NCBI RefSeq assembly: GCF_015687155.1
Contig: NZ_JADPQF010000001.1
Coordinates: 1,240,001 to 1,304,000, forward strand
Source of the DNA: Aliikangiella sp. G2MR2-5
GTDB lineage: Bacteria > Pseudomonadota > Gammaproteobacteria > Enterobacterales > Kangiellaceae
Length of the DNA: 64,000 bases
Direction: 5' to 3'
Shown: positions 44,232 through 53,510 of the stretch, piece after piece
Position numbering within the stretch: position 1 is the first letter of the stretch
Layout of the letters: each line of letters starts with the position of its first letter
Made by a program: the position numbers and the translations under genes
Notes under the pieces: generated by a model
The model's input: only the letters and a program-made list of their open reading frames with translations
What the model was told of the DNA's origin: nothing
The model's database searches: none

Positions 44232-46013
44232 ATGAAAGAGAAGATCAAGTTTAGAAATAAACAAGAAAGAAAGCAGGCGATAAAAGCAAAATCCCTTACA
44301 ACTATTTTTTTGGTCATTCTGTTAGCGGGACTTTCGGCTTGTAACAGTAAAGACAAGGAATCAGTAGCTGATAACCTACAATCTGACAACCTTTCGCAAT
44401 CGGAAGAAATAATCCTATACAAAAACGGTAGTATCTATACGGTTAATAAAAATCAGCCTTGGGCAGAGGCTCTGGTCATTAAGGACGGCATCATTCGTTT
44501 TGTAGGTAGTAGCAATGACGCTATTAAATTTGAGGAAAAAGCAAAAAAAGTAGTCGATCTAAAAGGCAAAATGATTTTGCCAGGGCTGCATGATGTTCAT
44601 ATTCATCCTCTTGAATCAGGTTCCAACAATACCCATTTTGAACTTAGTCCTCTGGAATCCAATGCTGAAAATTTTATTCCGACTATCAGAAAGGCGGCAC
44701 GCGATTACCCCGGACAGAATTGGTTAATTGGTTACGGACATGACCTTTATACCCTGCTTGATTCCCAAAGATCTCCACTAGATATTCTCGACCAGGCAGT
44801 ACCAAATCGTCCCGTAATCATAATGGAGCAAACCTCTCACTCTATGTGGGTAAACTCAAAAGCGTTGGAAGTCATCGGCTTCAGTAAAGCAACTGCCGAT
44901 CCCGTTGGCGGGGTCATTATGAAGAATGATTCAAACGGAGAGCCAAACGGCATTTTAATCGATAATGCCGGCAACCTGGCAATGGATATAGCTATGGCTC
45001 CGACTGAAGAAACGCTACAAAACGACTATAAGGGATTAGTCCACTATACACTACCAGCGTTAGCTCAAGTGGGTATTACCTCTATTGCGGACGCCAGAGC
45101 ATATTGGAAAAGAAAGCATCACGAAACATGGAAAAAAGTCGAGCAGGATGGATATTTAACAGCCAGGGTAGTATTAGGCTTGTGGGCCTACCCAGAACAT
45201 GATGATGAAGTTCAAATCAATATGTTTAAATCCTTATTATCAAATGATAAAGATAAGCTTTTAAAAATTAATCAAATCAAGCTGTATAGTGATGGTATAC
45301 CATCTAACACAACGGCAGCACTGCATACCCCCTACCTGGTAGATTTTTTGGACATTCCCGGTAACCTGGGGCTGAATTATTTCTCTGAACAGAGAATTGA
45401 AAAATATATTCGAGCACTTGAACCATCTGGTTTTGATTTTCACATTCACGCTATTGGCGAGCGCGGAATATTTGAATCACTGAATGCAATCCAACGAGCA
45501 AGCCAGGGAAAAGGCCGACACCGCTTAACTCATGTTGAAATTGTTGATCCAAATGACTACTCGAGATTTGCTGAACTTAATGTTACTGTCGATGCTCAGG
45601 TCGCGGGAAACTTTACCCATCCCGAAAATTGGAATGAATATTCTGAACTTATCGGAGATACAAAGTCAGACAATATAGTTCCACTCCGAGATTTGAAAGA
45701 TGCGGGCGCTCGAATAACTCTTAGTAGTGACTGGAGCGTTAGTCCTTTTAACCCTTTCATTGGCATGCAAAATGCTGTCACGCGCTTCCCTCAAAACCTG
45801 ACACTTTCTGAAGCCATAGAGGCATATACGCTCAGCTCCGCCTATGTTTTACGACAGGAAAATAGTGTCGGTAGTATTGAAGTAGGAAAAAAAGCGGACT
45901 TGATTGTCATAGACCAAAACCTGTTCGAAATCAATCCAGATAGTATTGGCAAAACCAAAGTTCTGCAAACTTTACTCGACGGCAGAGAGATCTACAGGTC
46001 TAGTGATTTTTAA
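44232..46013 (+). CDS. Lipoprotein amidohydrolase, YtcJ-like (amidohydrolase family 3)
   Basis: The 593-residue protein has a lipobox LAGLSAC, so Cys37 is probably lipidated after removal of an unusually long, basic signal peptide. The body is a metal-dependent TIM-barrel amidohydrolase: HDVHIHP metal ligands, HIHAIG, HVEIVD, and the Asp in SSDWSVSPFNPF. The substrate is unknown. The stop codon lies in the loop of the intrinsic terminator, so the gene is a single unit, convergent with another amidohydrolase. Confidence 0.85.
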   Translation: MKEKIKFRNKQERKQAIKAKSLTTIFLVILLAGLSACNSKDKESVADNLQSDNLSQSEEIILYKNGSIYTVNKNQPWAEALVIKDGIIRFVGSSNDAIKFEEKAKKVVDLKGKMILPGLHDVHIHPLESGSNNTHFELSPLESNAENFIPTIRKAARDYPGQNWLIGYGHDLYTLLDSQRSPLDILDQAVPNRPVIIMEQTSHSMWVNSKALEVIGFSKATADPVGGVIMKNDSNGEPNGILIDNAGNLAMDIAMAPTEETLQNDYKGLVHYTLPALAQVGITSIADARAYWKRKHHETWKKVEQDGYLTARVVLGLWAYPEHDDEVQINMFKSLLSNDKDKLLKINQIKLYSDGIPSNTTAALHTPYLVDFLDIPGNLGLNYFSEQRIEKYIRALEPSGFDFHIHAIGERGIFESLNAIQRASQGKGRHRLTHVEIVDPNDYSRFAELNVTVDAQVAGNFTHPENWNEYSELIGDTKSDNIVPLRDLKDAGARITLSSDWSVSPFNPFIGMQNAVTRFPQNLTLSEAIEAYTLSSAYVLRQENSVGSIEVGKKADLIVIDQNLFEINPDSIGKTKVLQTLLDGREIYRSSDF

Positions 46014-46036
46014 TCATTAGACCTGTAGCTACTTTT
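45992..46036 (+). terminator. Intrinsic terminator overlapping the amidohydrolase stop codon
   Basis: Left arm 45992-46008 and right arm 46012-46028 pair over 17 bp with one G-U pair and a 3-nt loop. A run of five T follows at 46032-46036. The last codons and the TAA are inside the hairpin. Confidence 0.8.
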
Positions 46037-46115
46037 TGGCTCGCCATAAATCAATGGTGATTTTATCCAGCCTTATGGACTCGTTGGCTATCGAAGCTTG
46101 CACTTTCATAGCCTG

Positions 46116-47558
46116 CTAGAAAAGCGACTCTAATAGATAAAACTCCAATAAGCGACCAAAAGTGTTGAGTTTACTGGAATGTCTTGCACCCTCTTGTTTA
46201 AGTAGCTGTAGTTCCTTACTACCGAGCCATTGTCCGTTTTTAATAACGGCGAATGGAGACTCTAACGCAGCCAGATTGTCTAACGGATCAGATTTCACGA
46301 TGATCAAGTCAGCATTTTTACCTTTCTCGACACTTCCGATAGTTTGATCTCTACCAAGAACTTGAGCGGCATTAATGGTTGCAGACTTTAAAGCTTCAAA
46401 TGCCGATAAACCAGATGCTTGCAATAACTGAAGCTCCCAATGCGTAGCCTGACCAGGAATTGTAAAAATAGCTCCGGTATCTGAACCAAGAATCATTTTG
46501 ACATTATTTTCCTGCAGTACCTTCACAATACGTGTGAGAAACTGATTTACTCTAAGGTTGTACTCCGCCATGTTACTATCAGCAGACAACCACCTCTCGA
46601 CGGAATTTCTTCGCGCATAGCTTTGAAATAAAGGATTAATATACTCTAGTTGTAACGAGGTAATATAAGCGTTCTTATCAACACTCATTTTAGTTAAGTG
46701 GTCGTATACCGCTAACGTAGGTGTTAAGGCTACCTTCATTTCTGCAAGCTTTCTCGCCGCCTGTTTGAGCTTTAGCTCGTCAAATTTCCATTGCAGATAT
46801 CCGTCATAAATCTCTTCGACATGTTCAAAACTCGATAATTCACCGATAAGCTGCGGTTTTGTTTTTAATAAATCGTAAGAAGGGTGCCCTGCCACAGGGA
46901 ACGATAGAATTTTTGCTTCCTCCAATATCGCAGCGTAGACTTCAGAACTCAGTGATTCGTATACTTTAATAAAATCGTATCCCTCTTTTTTATAGCGCCT
47001 GACAAGCTTTCTGGCCTCTTCTGTATTCGTAACTATTTTCTGAGAATAAGGATCCGAATACTCAATGCCATTAATAATTGGCGATGCAGTCACAATATCA
47101 CTTCCTAACCACTCCCCTTCTCTGAGCTCATCTTTCCAGCGAAGGTGCATGGGAAAGCCCCCCATATTTCTAACGGTAGTCACGCCATATGCAAGAGTAC
47201 TTTTGGCATAAGACCGATCAAGGATATGCACATGCATGTCAATCAAACCAGGTAAGATAAATGCGCCCTGTCCATCAACCAATTTAAATTCTGCGGCTAT
47301 GCGGGATCCTGCGGGTCTAATATCCCAAACCTTTCCGTTTTTAAGCAATAGCTGTTTAGCTCGAAGTACTTGGGAGTCACTCATGCTTATTATATTGACA
47401 TTGTCTATTGCCAACGCGACTTCATGATTCACCGCGAGCATCGATCTCGCTGACTCAAATCTGGCAGATAAAATTGGAAAAACTGCGGTAAGAAATACCA
47501 AAGAAATGAAGACCAATATTAGCCTTAATGTGAAACGAGCTTTTCTGTTAATACTCAT
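46116..47558 (-). CDS. Membrane-anchored metal-dependent amidohydrolase (imidazolonepropionase/prolidase-like)
   Basis: This 480-residue protein has an N-terminal helix (about 9-30) with no clear cleavage site, so it is probably anchored facing the periplasm. Amidohydrolase metal ligands appear as LIDMHVHI, FIKVYES (carboxylated Lys position), AGHPSYD, FEHVEEIYD and the catalytic Asp in LGSDTGAIF. These match the Xaa-Pro dipeptidase/imidazolonepropionase-like branch; peptide or amide substrates are likely. It is unrelated in detail to the lipoprotein amidohydrolase opposite, although the two are convergent. The AraC gene lies upstream on the same strand, 129 bp away. Confidence 0.85.
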   Translation of the reverse strand: MSINRKARFTLRLILVFISLVFLTAVFPILSARFESARSMLAVNHEVALAIDNVNIISMSDSQVLRAKQLLLKNGKVWDIRPAGSRIAAEFKLVDGQGAFILPGLIDMHVHILDRSYAKSTLAYGVTTVRNMGGFPMHLRWKDELREGEWLGSDIVTASPIINGIEYSDPYSQKIVTNTEEARKLVRRYKKEGYDFIKVYESLSSEVYAAILEEAKILSFPVAGHPSYDLLKTKPQLIGELSSFEHVEEIYDGYLQWKFDELKLKQAARKLAEMKVALTPTLAVYDHLTKMSVDKNAYITSLQLEYINPLFQSYARRNSVERWLSADSNMAEYNLRVNQFLTRIVKVLQENNVKMILGSDTGAIFTIPGQATHWELQLLQASGLSAFEALKSATINAAQVLGRDQTIGSVEKGKNADLIIVKSDPLDNLAALESPFAVIKNGQWLGSKELQLLKQEGARHSSKLNTFGRLLEFYLLESLF

Positions 47559-47687
47559 GAGTTTGCTCCATACGGGTTCAATTTCAGAGTATTTTTCAAT
47601 GAAACGCTCACAAATGCGTCCAGTTTCTTGATTATGGACCTTTTTGGATGAATTTCTGTTTATTAATCAATCAATAAATGAAGGCTT

Positions 47688-48827
47688 CTATTTTTGTTCG
47701 CTGAGTATGGAGTTCAAATACTGAGAAGGTGTCATTTTAACCTCCCGTTTAAAAATCGAATTTAAACTTGATTTAGAATTAAAGCCTGTTTCTAATGCGA
47801 TATCCAGTATTCGAGCATTTCTGCCCTGCTTTTTAAGACTATCTTTTAACGCTTGCACACGAAGTCTATTAATGTAATTACAGAAACCGCCTTTATCTGT
47901 CTGATTGAATGAAGCCGATATATCTCTGATATTGAGGCCAGTTTCCTTCGCCAGGTCATCTAATGATAGTCTTGGCTGCGTATATAGCTTTTTGCTGAGA
48001 ATTAATCTTTCAAGTTCTTCAAATATAGAATGATAATCGTCTTCGCCTGAAGGACAAACCGGCGAAGCTTTATCAATCACCTCTTTTTCATACTTTGCAA
48101 GCCCGTCAAACAGTACGGGCTGACGTAATGCTTTAAATATTAACGAACTAATTATTAATAATCCGACAAAATTATTTACAAGCTGGCCGGCTTGATTAGT
48201 CACTAAGGAAATATAGGGCTGCAAATTAAGCCTGACCAAATCAAGTAGATTTGAAGTTACCAGGATTACTAATACGTAATATACCCAGGTTATCTGCATA
48301 GTATCTGCCGCTGATGACATGGCGTATGATGCTTTTTTATATCGCGTTAAAAGCATTACTGAAAAATACAAATAAATAAGCTGGCTAAAGGTTCCTAAAG
48401 CGATCACGGCCTGTGGCCATTCAGTAAATGGCAAGGCGATCACCATGGGAATTAAATGAAGCAATACGCGTCTTTTGGACAAGTCACTTTTAAATACCAA
48501 CCCCTCCACAAAAAAGAATATAAGCGGACCACAAGCAAGAGTAAATATCGGCGTTATCAAATATACCTCTCGACTATTACCAACTTCTTCGAGAAGATTA
48601 AATGCCATAGATATTAACCACATGACAAGTAGGAGCATAAGGCCTCGAAACCTTCGATGATTTAGCAACAGCAATATTCCAAATCCCGCCTGGAATACAA
48701 AAACTGCTTGTACAACATTAATAATTTGAAACTGCATAGGAAACTGTTTAGGAACCTGAATAAGAAGCTCTTGTTGCGCGTTGCTTTGTAGCAATATTAC
48801 CAAACCAACAAAGAAAATTACTCGCAC
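47688..48827 (-). CDS. AraC-family regulator with a membrane-embedded N-terminal domain
   Basis: The 379 residues comprise seven to eight hydrophobic helices (about 1-240) followed by an AraC/XylS DNA-binding domain (about 285-375). The domain has two helix-turn-helices: LDDLAKETGLNIRDISASFNQ and ILDIALETGFNSKSSLNSIFKREVKMTPSQYL. This architecture senses a membrane or periplasmic signal directly. It stands divergent from a TonB-dependent receptor (gap 206 bp) and just upstream of an amidohydrolase, which are the likely targets. The start is GTG/ATG ambiguous; the hydrophobic N-terminus fits the chosen start. Confidence 0.9.
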   Translation of the reverse strand: MRVIFFVGLVILLQSNAQQELLIQVPKQFPMQFQIINVVQAVFVFQAGFGILLLLNHRRFRGLMLLLVMWLISMAFNLLEEVGNSREVYLITPIFTLACGPLIFFFVEGLVFKSDLSKRRVLLHLIPMVIALPFTEWPQAVIALGTFSQLIYLYFSVMLLTRYKKASYAMSSAADTMQITWVYYVLVILVTSNLLDLVRLNLQPYISLVTNQAGQLVNNFVGLLIISSLIFKALRQPVLFDGLAKYEKEVIDKASPVCPSGEDDYHSIFEELERLILSKKLYTQPRLSLDDLAKETGLNIRDISASFNQTDKGGFCNYINRLRVQALKDSLKKQGRNARILDIALETGFNSKSSLNSIFKREVKMTPSQYLNSILSEQK

Positions 48828-49033
48828 TACTTTTGTATATTGCGTTTACAATAATTGTACACCATTAGCCATTACGATTGTGTACAAACTAACACGCCAA
48901 GAAAGACATTCTCACGCAGAGATACAACAGCTTTTACACTACTACGATTTTTGTTGAATAAATCTTGATATGTTCTAATATCAAAAGGTGTAGATAAATA
49001 ATAATAAAACCATATTAATCAGAAAGTTACCTT

Positions 49034-51142
49034 ATGCCGCAATATTACAGAGCGCTTTTAAAGAAGTTTCGTTCAGGCTACTCAAAAAGTTTTTGCCTTT
49101 TGTTCGTCAATTTTTTCATTAGTATAAGCTCTTTTCATGCGTTCTCTTCCGAGGTTGAGGCTAGTTCACAGCAAAACCAGAATGATGTGGATATTCTAAA
49201 CATTAGCCTGGAAGAGCTAATGCGATTAACAGTACAGACTGCCACCAAGAAAGCTTCTACTCTTCAGGAGACTCCCGCGATTGTTTCAATCATTACCCAG
49301 CTTGATATCAAAAACTGGGGGTATCGCTCCGTTGGTGAATCTCTGGCACAAGTTCCGGGGCTTTACGGAATCTTCGATTACACAGGGTTCAATTACGGCA
49401 TTAGAGGCATCAATGGCGGTCAAAGAGCTTACTCAAGAATCATGAAAGTGATGATTGACGGAGTTGCAATCCCTTTTCGAGCAGACTCCACCAATTTCTT
49501 TGGGCCTGAATTGATTCCCATGAACCTTGTAGAGCGAATAGAAGTGGTCAGAGGGCCAGCTTCCGCACTATACGGAGAGAATGCTTTTCTTGGTGTGGTT
49601 AATGTCATTACTAAGTCCACAAAGCAGCTTCCAACTGAAGTCTCGGTTGCTGTGGGCGATTATGATTACACTAGTATTGAAACTTCTACCGCTAGTGATC
49701 TGGGTGACTGGAGATATAAAGTGGGCCTCCATAAAACTTATTCAGAATATGATGGTTTGCAACTTCCTCTCTCTTCACCTAATTATGGATTTTATGAGGA
49801 CAAAGTCTCGCAAAATTCAGAGTTTTCACCTCTATCACTATACTCAAATTTAAGCTTTGGTTCTGGGGAATACCAACACTCTATAACCGGAATCTATTCT
49901 CACCTCAAAAGCAAGTCAGAATTTCTGGACTTTGGAACTTTGAGCCACGAAAACAAAATATCACTAATTAACTGGAATCTTTCCTACAAACTTGACTGGC
50001 AATTTAATGAACAAAGCGAACTAAAGATGAAGGCCGCTTATACTAATGGAAAACCAGGAAGTGATGAAAGACTGAGCCTTAACCTTGAAAATAGCTATCC
50101 CAAACGAGAATTTAATTCTCAGACTCTGGAGCTTATGACGGAGTATCACTATCAGACCTCTGCAGAATCTAGTTACATTCTAGGGTTGGACATTACGTCA
50201 GATAGGGAGTCTTTAATTGAGATTTTCTCGGTGGACTCATCTTCCGGCGAGGTCACCAGATTAACACCCGACTCTACAAGTAGCACTCTGGAGAATATTG
50301 GAATTTATCTCCAATATACTCGACCTTTTGGTGAGAAAAGACGCGTTACACTCAACTACAGAAATGACAATCATAATATCTACGGTAATCATCATAATTA
50401 TCGACTGGGCCTGGTCCAAAAATTTAGCCCTTCCTTTTCCGCCAAGCTACTTTATGGCACATCATACAAAGCTCCCGCAGCAATGCAACTATATGCGCAA
50501 CCTTTATATCCAGGAGAAGTCATTGGCAATAGTGAGCTAAAAGCAGAAGAAGGTAAAACTGTTGAAACAGAATTAACCTGGAGGGTATCACAGCAACAGG
50601 TATTAATTCTCGATATCTGGGCGAATGAAATCACTGACAAAGTAGAATTGTTGCCGAATGGACCAAATATTCAACCACAGAATTCAGGCAGGCAAGAAGG
50701 CAGCGGGTTAGAAGTCGAATACCGATGGATCAGGGCACCACACTCATTGGCTATCAATAGCGCCTTCCAGAATATGAAGAATAAAACAAATCTTCTATTC
50801 CAGCCCGTCGAAGTGCTACCAACTAACCTTTATCCCAAGTTAACTGCTCACCTCAAATACCGCTACCAGATTGGCCCGGCTACCTCGGCTGGTTTTTCTG
50901 TGCAATACGCTTCCGAAAGACGAGCGTCTAACCAGAATATCAGGGAAAACTTTTTTGTCCCCTACTCGCTGGAATCTTATACTTTGCTTAACTTTTCATT
51001 TCTCAAAAAGTGGAATAATTTTTCAATCAATTTAAACTTAAACAACGTTTTGAACGAAAGTTATGATGAGCCGGGCTTTGGTGGTATCGATGTCCCTGGA
51101 ATGTCAAGAAACTGGTATCTTAAATTTGGTTATGAACTTTAA
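49034..51142 (+). CDS. TonB-dependent outer-membrane receptor
   Basis: This 702-residue receptor has a signal peptide with a long basic n-region (hydrophobic about 19-36, cleavage near HAFSS-E). The plug domain (about 55-175) contains ETPAIVSIITQLDI, ESLAQVPGLYGI, RIEVVRGPASALYGENAFLGVVNVIT. A 22-strand barrel with the family's NLNLNNVLNESY and a final strand NWYLKFGYEL follows. No TonB box could be placed with certainty. The overlap of 11 bp with the next gene shows coupling to a substrate-binding lipoprotein. The ligand is unknown; it is not an obvious siderophore receptor. Confidence 0.92.
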   Translation: MPQYYRALLKKFRSGYSKSFCLLFVNFFISISSFHAFSSEVEASSQQNQNDVDILNISLEELMRLTVQTATKKASTLQETPAIVSIITQLDIKNWGYRSVGESLAQVPGLYGIFDYTGFNYGIRGINGGQRAYSRIMKVMIDGVAIPFRADSTNFFGPELIPMNLVERIEVVRGPASALYGENAFLGVVNVITKSTKQLPTEVSVAVGDYDYTSIETSTASDLGDWRYKVGLHKTYSEYDGLQLPLSSPNYGFYEDKVSQNSEFSPLSLYSNLSFGSGEYQHSITGIYSHLKSKSEFLDFGTLSHENKISLINWNLSYKLDWQFNEQSELKMKAAYTNGKPGSDERLSLNLENSYPKREFNSQTLELMTEYHYQTSAESSYILGLDITSDRESLIEIFSVDSSSGEVTRLTPDSTSSTLENIGIYLQYTRPFGEKRRVTLNYRNDNHNIYGNHHNYRLGLVQKFSPSFSAKLLYGTSYKAPAAMQLYAQPLYPGEVIGNSELKAEEGKTVETELTWRVSQQQVLILDIWANEITDKVELLPNGPNIQPQNSGRQEGSGLEVEYRWIRAPHSLAINSAFQNMKNKTNLLFQPVEVLPTNLYPKLTAHLKYRYQIGPATSAGFSVQYASERRASNQNIRENFFVPYSLESYTLLNFSFLKKWNNFSINLNLNNVLNESYDEPGFGGIDVPGMSRNWYLKFGYEL

Positions 51143-52415
51143 CAGCAAATTAAACATCATATTTTCAAGCTTCATATTTTGCTGGCTATTGGCGTGCAAT
51201 ACCGAAGTTGATGATCGTCATCCGGAAGTAAAAAACTCTCAGGTAAAAATAGGTATCCTTGCACCACTTACTGGACCTTTGGCTGGTTTTGGACAAGACT
51301 TTGAAAACACTGCCAGAATGGCTGCGAATGAAATAGATGCGCTCGGAGGAATAAATGGGCAATCAATCGGCTTTATAGTGAGAGATAGTCGATTGGGTCG
51401 CGAAGATTCTGAGCAGGCCGCTCTACAAGCTACACAGGAGTTGATTGAATCTGGAGTAATAGGCATTATCGGACCAGCAGGAAGCGGCACTACAATTACA
51501 ATTGCGCCAACAGCTATCGCTAACGGGGTTCCTATAATTTCTCCTTCAGCAACATCTCCAGCTTTAACCGAGCTTGATGATTCAGATTTGGTCTGGCGTA
51601 CCGTAGCTTCAGATGCCTTTCAAGGAAAATTCCTTGCAGAGCAGCTTATTCTGGATCAGGTTAATTCGATCTCCGTGATCTATCGAGGAGATGCCTATGG
51701 AATAGGTTTAAAGCAAAGTTTAATAGACTCTTTTACTCAGCAGGGAGGAACGGTTCTCGCCGAAGTCCCCTATCCGGCAAATAAAGAAAACAACTTTGAT
51801 AGCCAGGTAAGCGATTTGTTTGCCAGCGGAAAACCTGATGCGATTGTGATTATCAGTTTCGTGACTGACGGGGCAAATATTATGGTATCTTTGGCCAATA
51901 GCAGTCAATCTCCAATGCCTATACTTTATGGTGTTGATGGAAATAAACGAGAAGAGCTTTTAGAAAATGCACCAAAGAGCTTGCTATTGGGAATGAAAGG
52001 AAGTGCCCCCACTGCTCCTGCTACTTCACCGAACTATATAGCCTTTGCTCAAAATTTTGAAAGGTACTTTAACAAGCCGCCTCCGGTATTTACCGAGTCA
52101 ACATATGATGCTGTTTACCTGCTCGCTCTGTCCATGGCCGTAGCTGGTGAAAACTCTTCGGCAGCTATCAAAAATAACCTTAGAAGTTTATCGAAAGCAG
52201 ATAGCATAAATCCGGTAGTTATAAACGTAGGCTCACAAGGATATAAAATTGCACTCGAAAATTTGACACAAGATCTTGATCTTGAAGGTGCTGCCGGAAG
52301 CATTAATTTTGATGAGTTTGGAGATGTTACTTCAGGTAACTACATCGCTTGGGAAATAATCGAAATAAATGGGCAACTCACATTTGATACAATTCGTGAA
52401 GCTGCCTTTCCTTAA
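51132..52415 (+). CDS. Periplasmic substrate-binding lipoprotein (Leu/Ile/Val-binding family)
   Basis: I start at the ATG at 51132. It gives a lipoprotein signal ending CWLLAC, with Cys22 lipidated, and it overlaps the receptor gene by 11 bp. The mature part is a type 1 periplasmic binding protein: VKIGILAPLTGPLAGFG, GGINGQSIGFIVRDS, GIIGPAGSGTTITIAP, NGVPIISPSATSPAL, DGANIM. This matches Livj/AmiC-type amino-acid or amide binders. No ABC permease or ATPase is nearby, so it may hand ligand to a distant transporter or act as a sensor. Pairing with a TonB receptor is notable. Confidence 0.9.
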   Translation: MNFNSKLNIIFSSFIFCWLLACNTEVDDRHPEVKNSQVKIGILAPLTGPLAGFGQDFENTARMAANEIDALGGINGQSIGFIVRDSRLGREDSEQAALQATQELIESGVIGIIGPAGSGTTITIAPTAIANGVPIISPSATSPALTELDDSDLVWRTVASDAFQGKFLAEQLILDQVNSISVIYRGDAYGIGLKQSLIDSFTQQGGTVLAEVPYPANKENNFDSQVSDLFASGKPDAIVIISFVTDGANIMVSLANSSQSPMPILYGVDGNKREELLENAPKSLLLGMKGSAPTAPATSPNYIAFAQNFERYFNKPPPVFTESTYDAVYLLALSMAVAGENSSAAIKNNLRSLSKADSINPVVINVGSQGYKIALENLTQDLDLEGAAGSINFDEFGDVTSGNYIAWEIIEINGQLTFDTIREAAFP

Positions 52416-52453
52416 AATTTCTGGTAGATACACTGCTCAAATAAAGCATTACC

Positions 52454-53368
52454 TTAGACTACGATTTTAAAATCTGCATCATCCAACAGGTTAAGCTCAC
52501 TGCCGATAATTTCTCTAGAAGAAAGCTTTTCCAGAATAGCAATACCCTCTTCTCTTTTTTCCATTGATAAAGGTAAATATGGAAGGCGAAAAACCGGCTC
52601 AATTGCTCCAGTCATCGAAAGCGCAGTGTTAATACTGATAGGGTTCGGTTCACAAAATAACCATGCGAACAAAGGAAGTAGTCTTTTGTTCAGTTCTTCA
52701 TCTTTTTCATTCATCAACTGAACCATCAGTTTGGGTACCAGGTTTGATGTCACAGAAATAACGCCGTGACTGCCATATTCGTGTCGACCTAAAAATGCTT
52801 CGTCATCATTTCCAGACCAGCAGGCAATACCTCGGCTTTCATAAAAGCTAATTCGTTCGTTACCACTACACTCTTTAACCCCAATAAAGTTTTCGTGTTC
52901 TGCTAGTTTTTGCATTACATCTTTTGAAATATCCTGACCGGTTCTCGACTCTACGTTGTAGACGATGGCGGGACCGATTTGCAAAGTTTTGCCGATATGA
53001 GTTTCGACACCAGCGGGAGTCGTTTTACCATAATAAGGATTGATTTGAAGTGACGCATGCATGCCTGAAGCAAAACCGTATTCAGTCGCCTTAATGGCTT
53101 CTCTTGTGTTATTACTGCCGGTATTTCCAATTATGACCAGCTTATCGCCGTATTTACTCACACTGTGAGCAATCAACATTAAATGCTCTTCCCAGTTAAG
53201 GAGATGGCCTTCCCCGGTTGTTCCACCAACCACTAAACCATCACAACCCGCTGCTATTTGCGCATCAACAAGTTTGTCATAGGTGTCTAGATCAATCTCA
53301 CCGTTAGGCTTGAACGGAGTTTTTATTGCAGTGATAACGCTGGAGTCTAAAATACGCTGTGTCGTCAT
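52454..53368 (-). CDS. dapA: 4-hydroxy-tetrahydrodipicolinate synthase, plant-type
   Basis: DapA condenses pyruvate and aspartate semialdehyde in the diaminopimelate/lysine pathway. In this 304-residue TIM barrel, the Schiff-base lysine is Lys165 (GVKECSG), and the catalytic triad includes Thr50-Thr51 (GGTTGEG) and Tyr137 (IVYNVESRTGQD; Arg142 binds substrate). Several stretches match plant chloroplast DapA as I recall it: GMHASLQINPYYGKT, CWSGNDDE, GVISVTSNLVPKLM, LFCEPNPISINTAL, FRLPYLPL. Compared with E. coli DapA, these are quite different. It is a single gene, without the bamC partner of enterobacteria. Confidence 0.92.
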   Translation of the reverse strand: MTTQRILDSSVITAIKTPFKPNGEIDLDTYDKLVDAQIAAGCDGLVVGGTTGEGHLLNWEEHLMLIAHSVSKYGDKLVIIGNTGSNNTREAIKATEYGFASGMHASLQINPYYGKTTPAGVETHIGKTLQIGPAIVYNVESRTGQDISKDVMQKLAEHENFIGVKECSGNERISFYESRGIACWSGNDDEAFLGRHEYGSHGVISVTSNLVPKLMVQLMNEKDEELNKRLLPLFAWLFCEPNPISINTALSMTGAIEPVFRLPYLPLSMEKREEGIAILEKLSSREIIGSELNLLDDADFKIVV

Positions 53369-53460
53369 TTTTCTATGCTGAGTTTTATAAGAATGGCGTA
53401 ATTTTAGCGTCGAAGAAAAATTTTCCTAATAATTTGATGTTATGGCCGTATCTCAAGTAT

Positions 53461-53491
53461 AAAAATGCCCCCACGAATCGCCGTGGGGGCA
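53461..53491 (-). terminator. Intrinsic terminator of prc
   Basis: A 10-bp GC-rich stem TGCCCCCACG / CGTGGGGGCA with a 6-nt loop is followed, reading the minus strand, by five T residues. It lies 20 bp past the prc stop codon. Confidence 0.92.
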
Positions 53492-53510
53492 CTGCTATAA
53501 ACTCTTTGAC

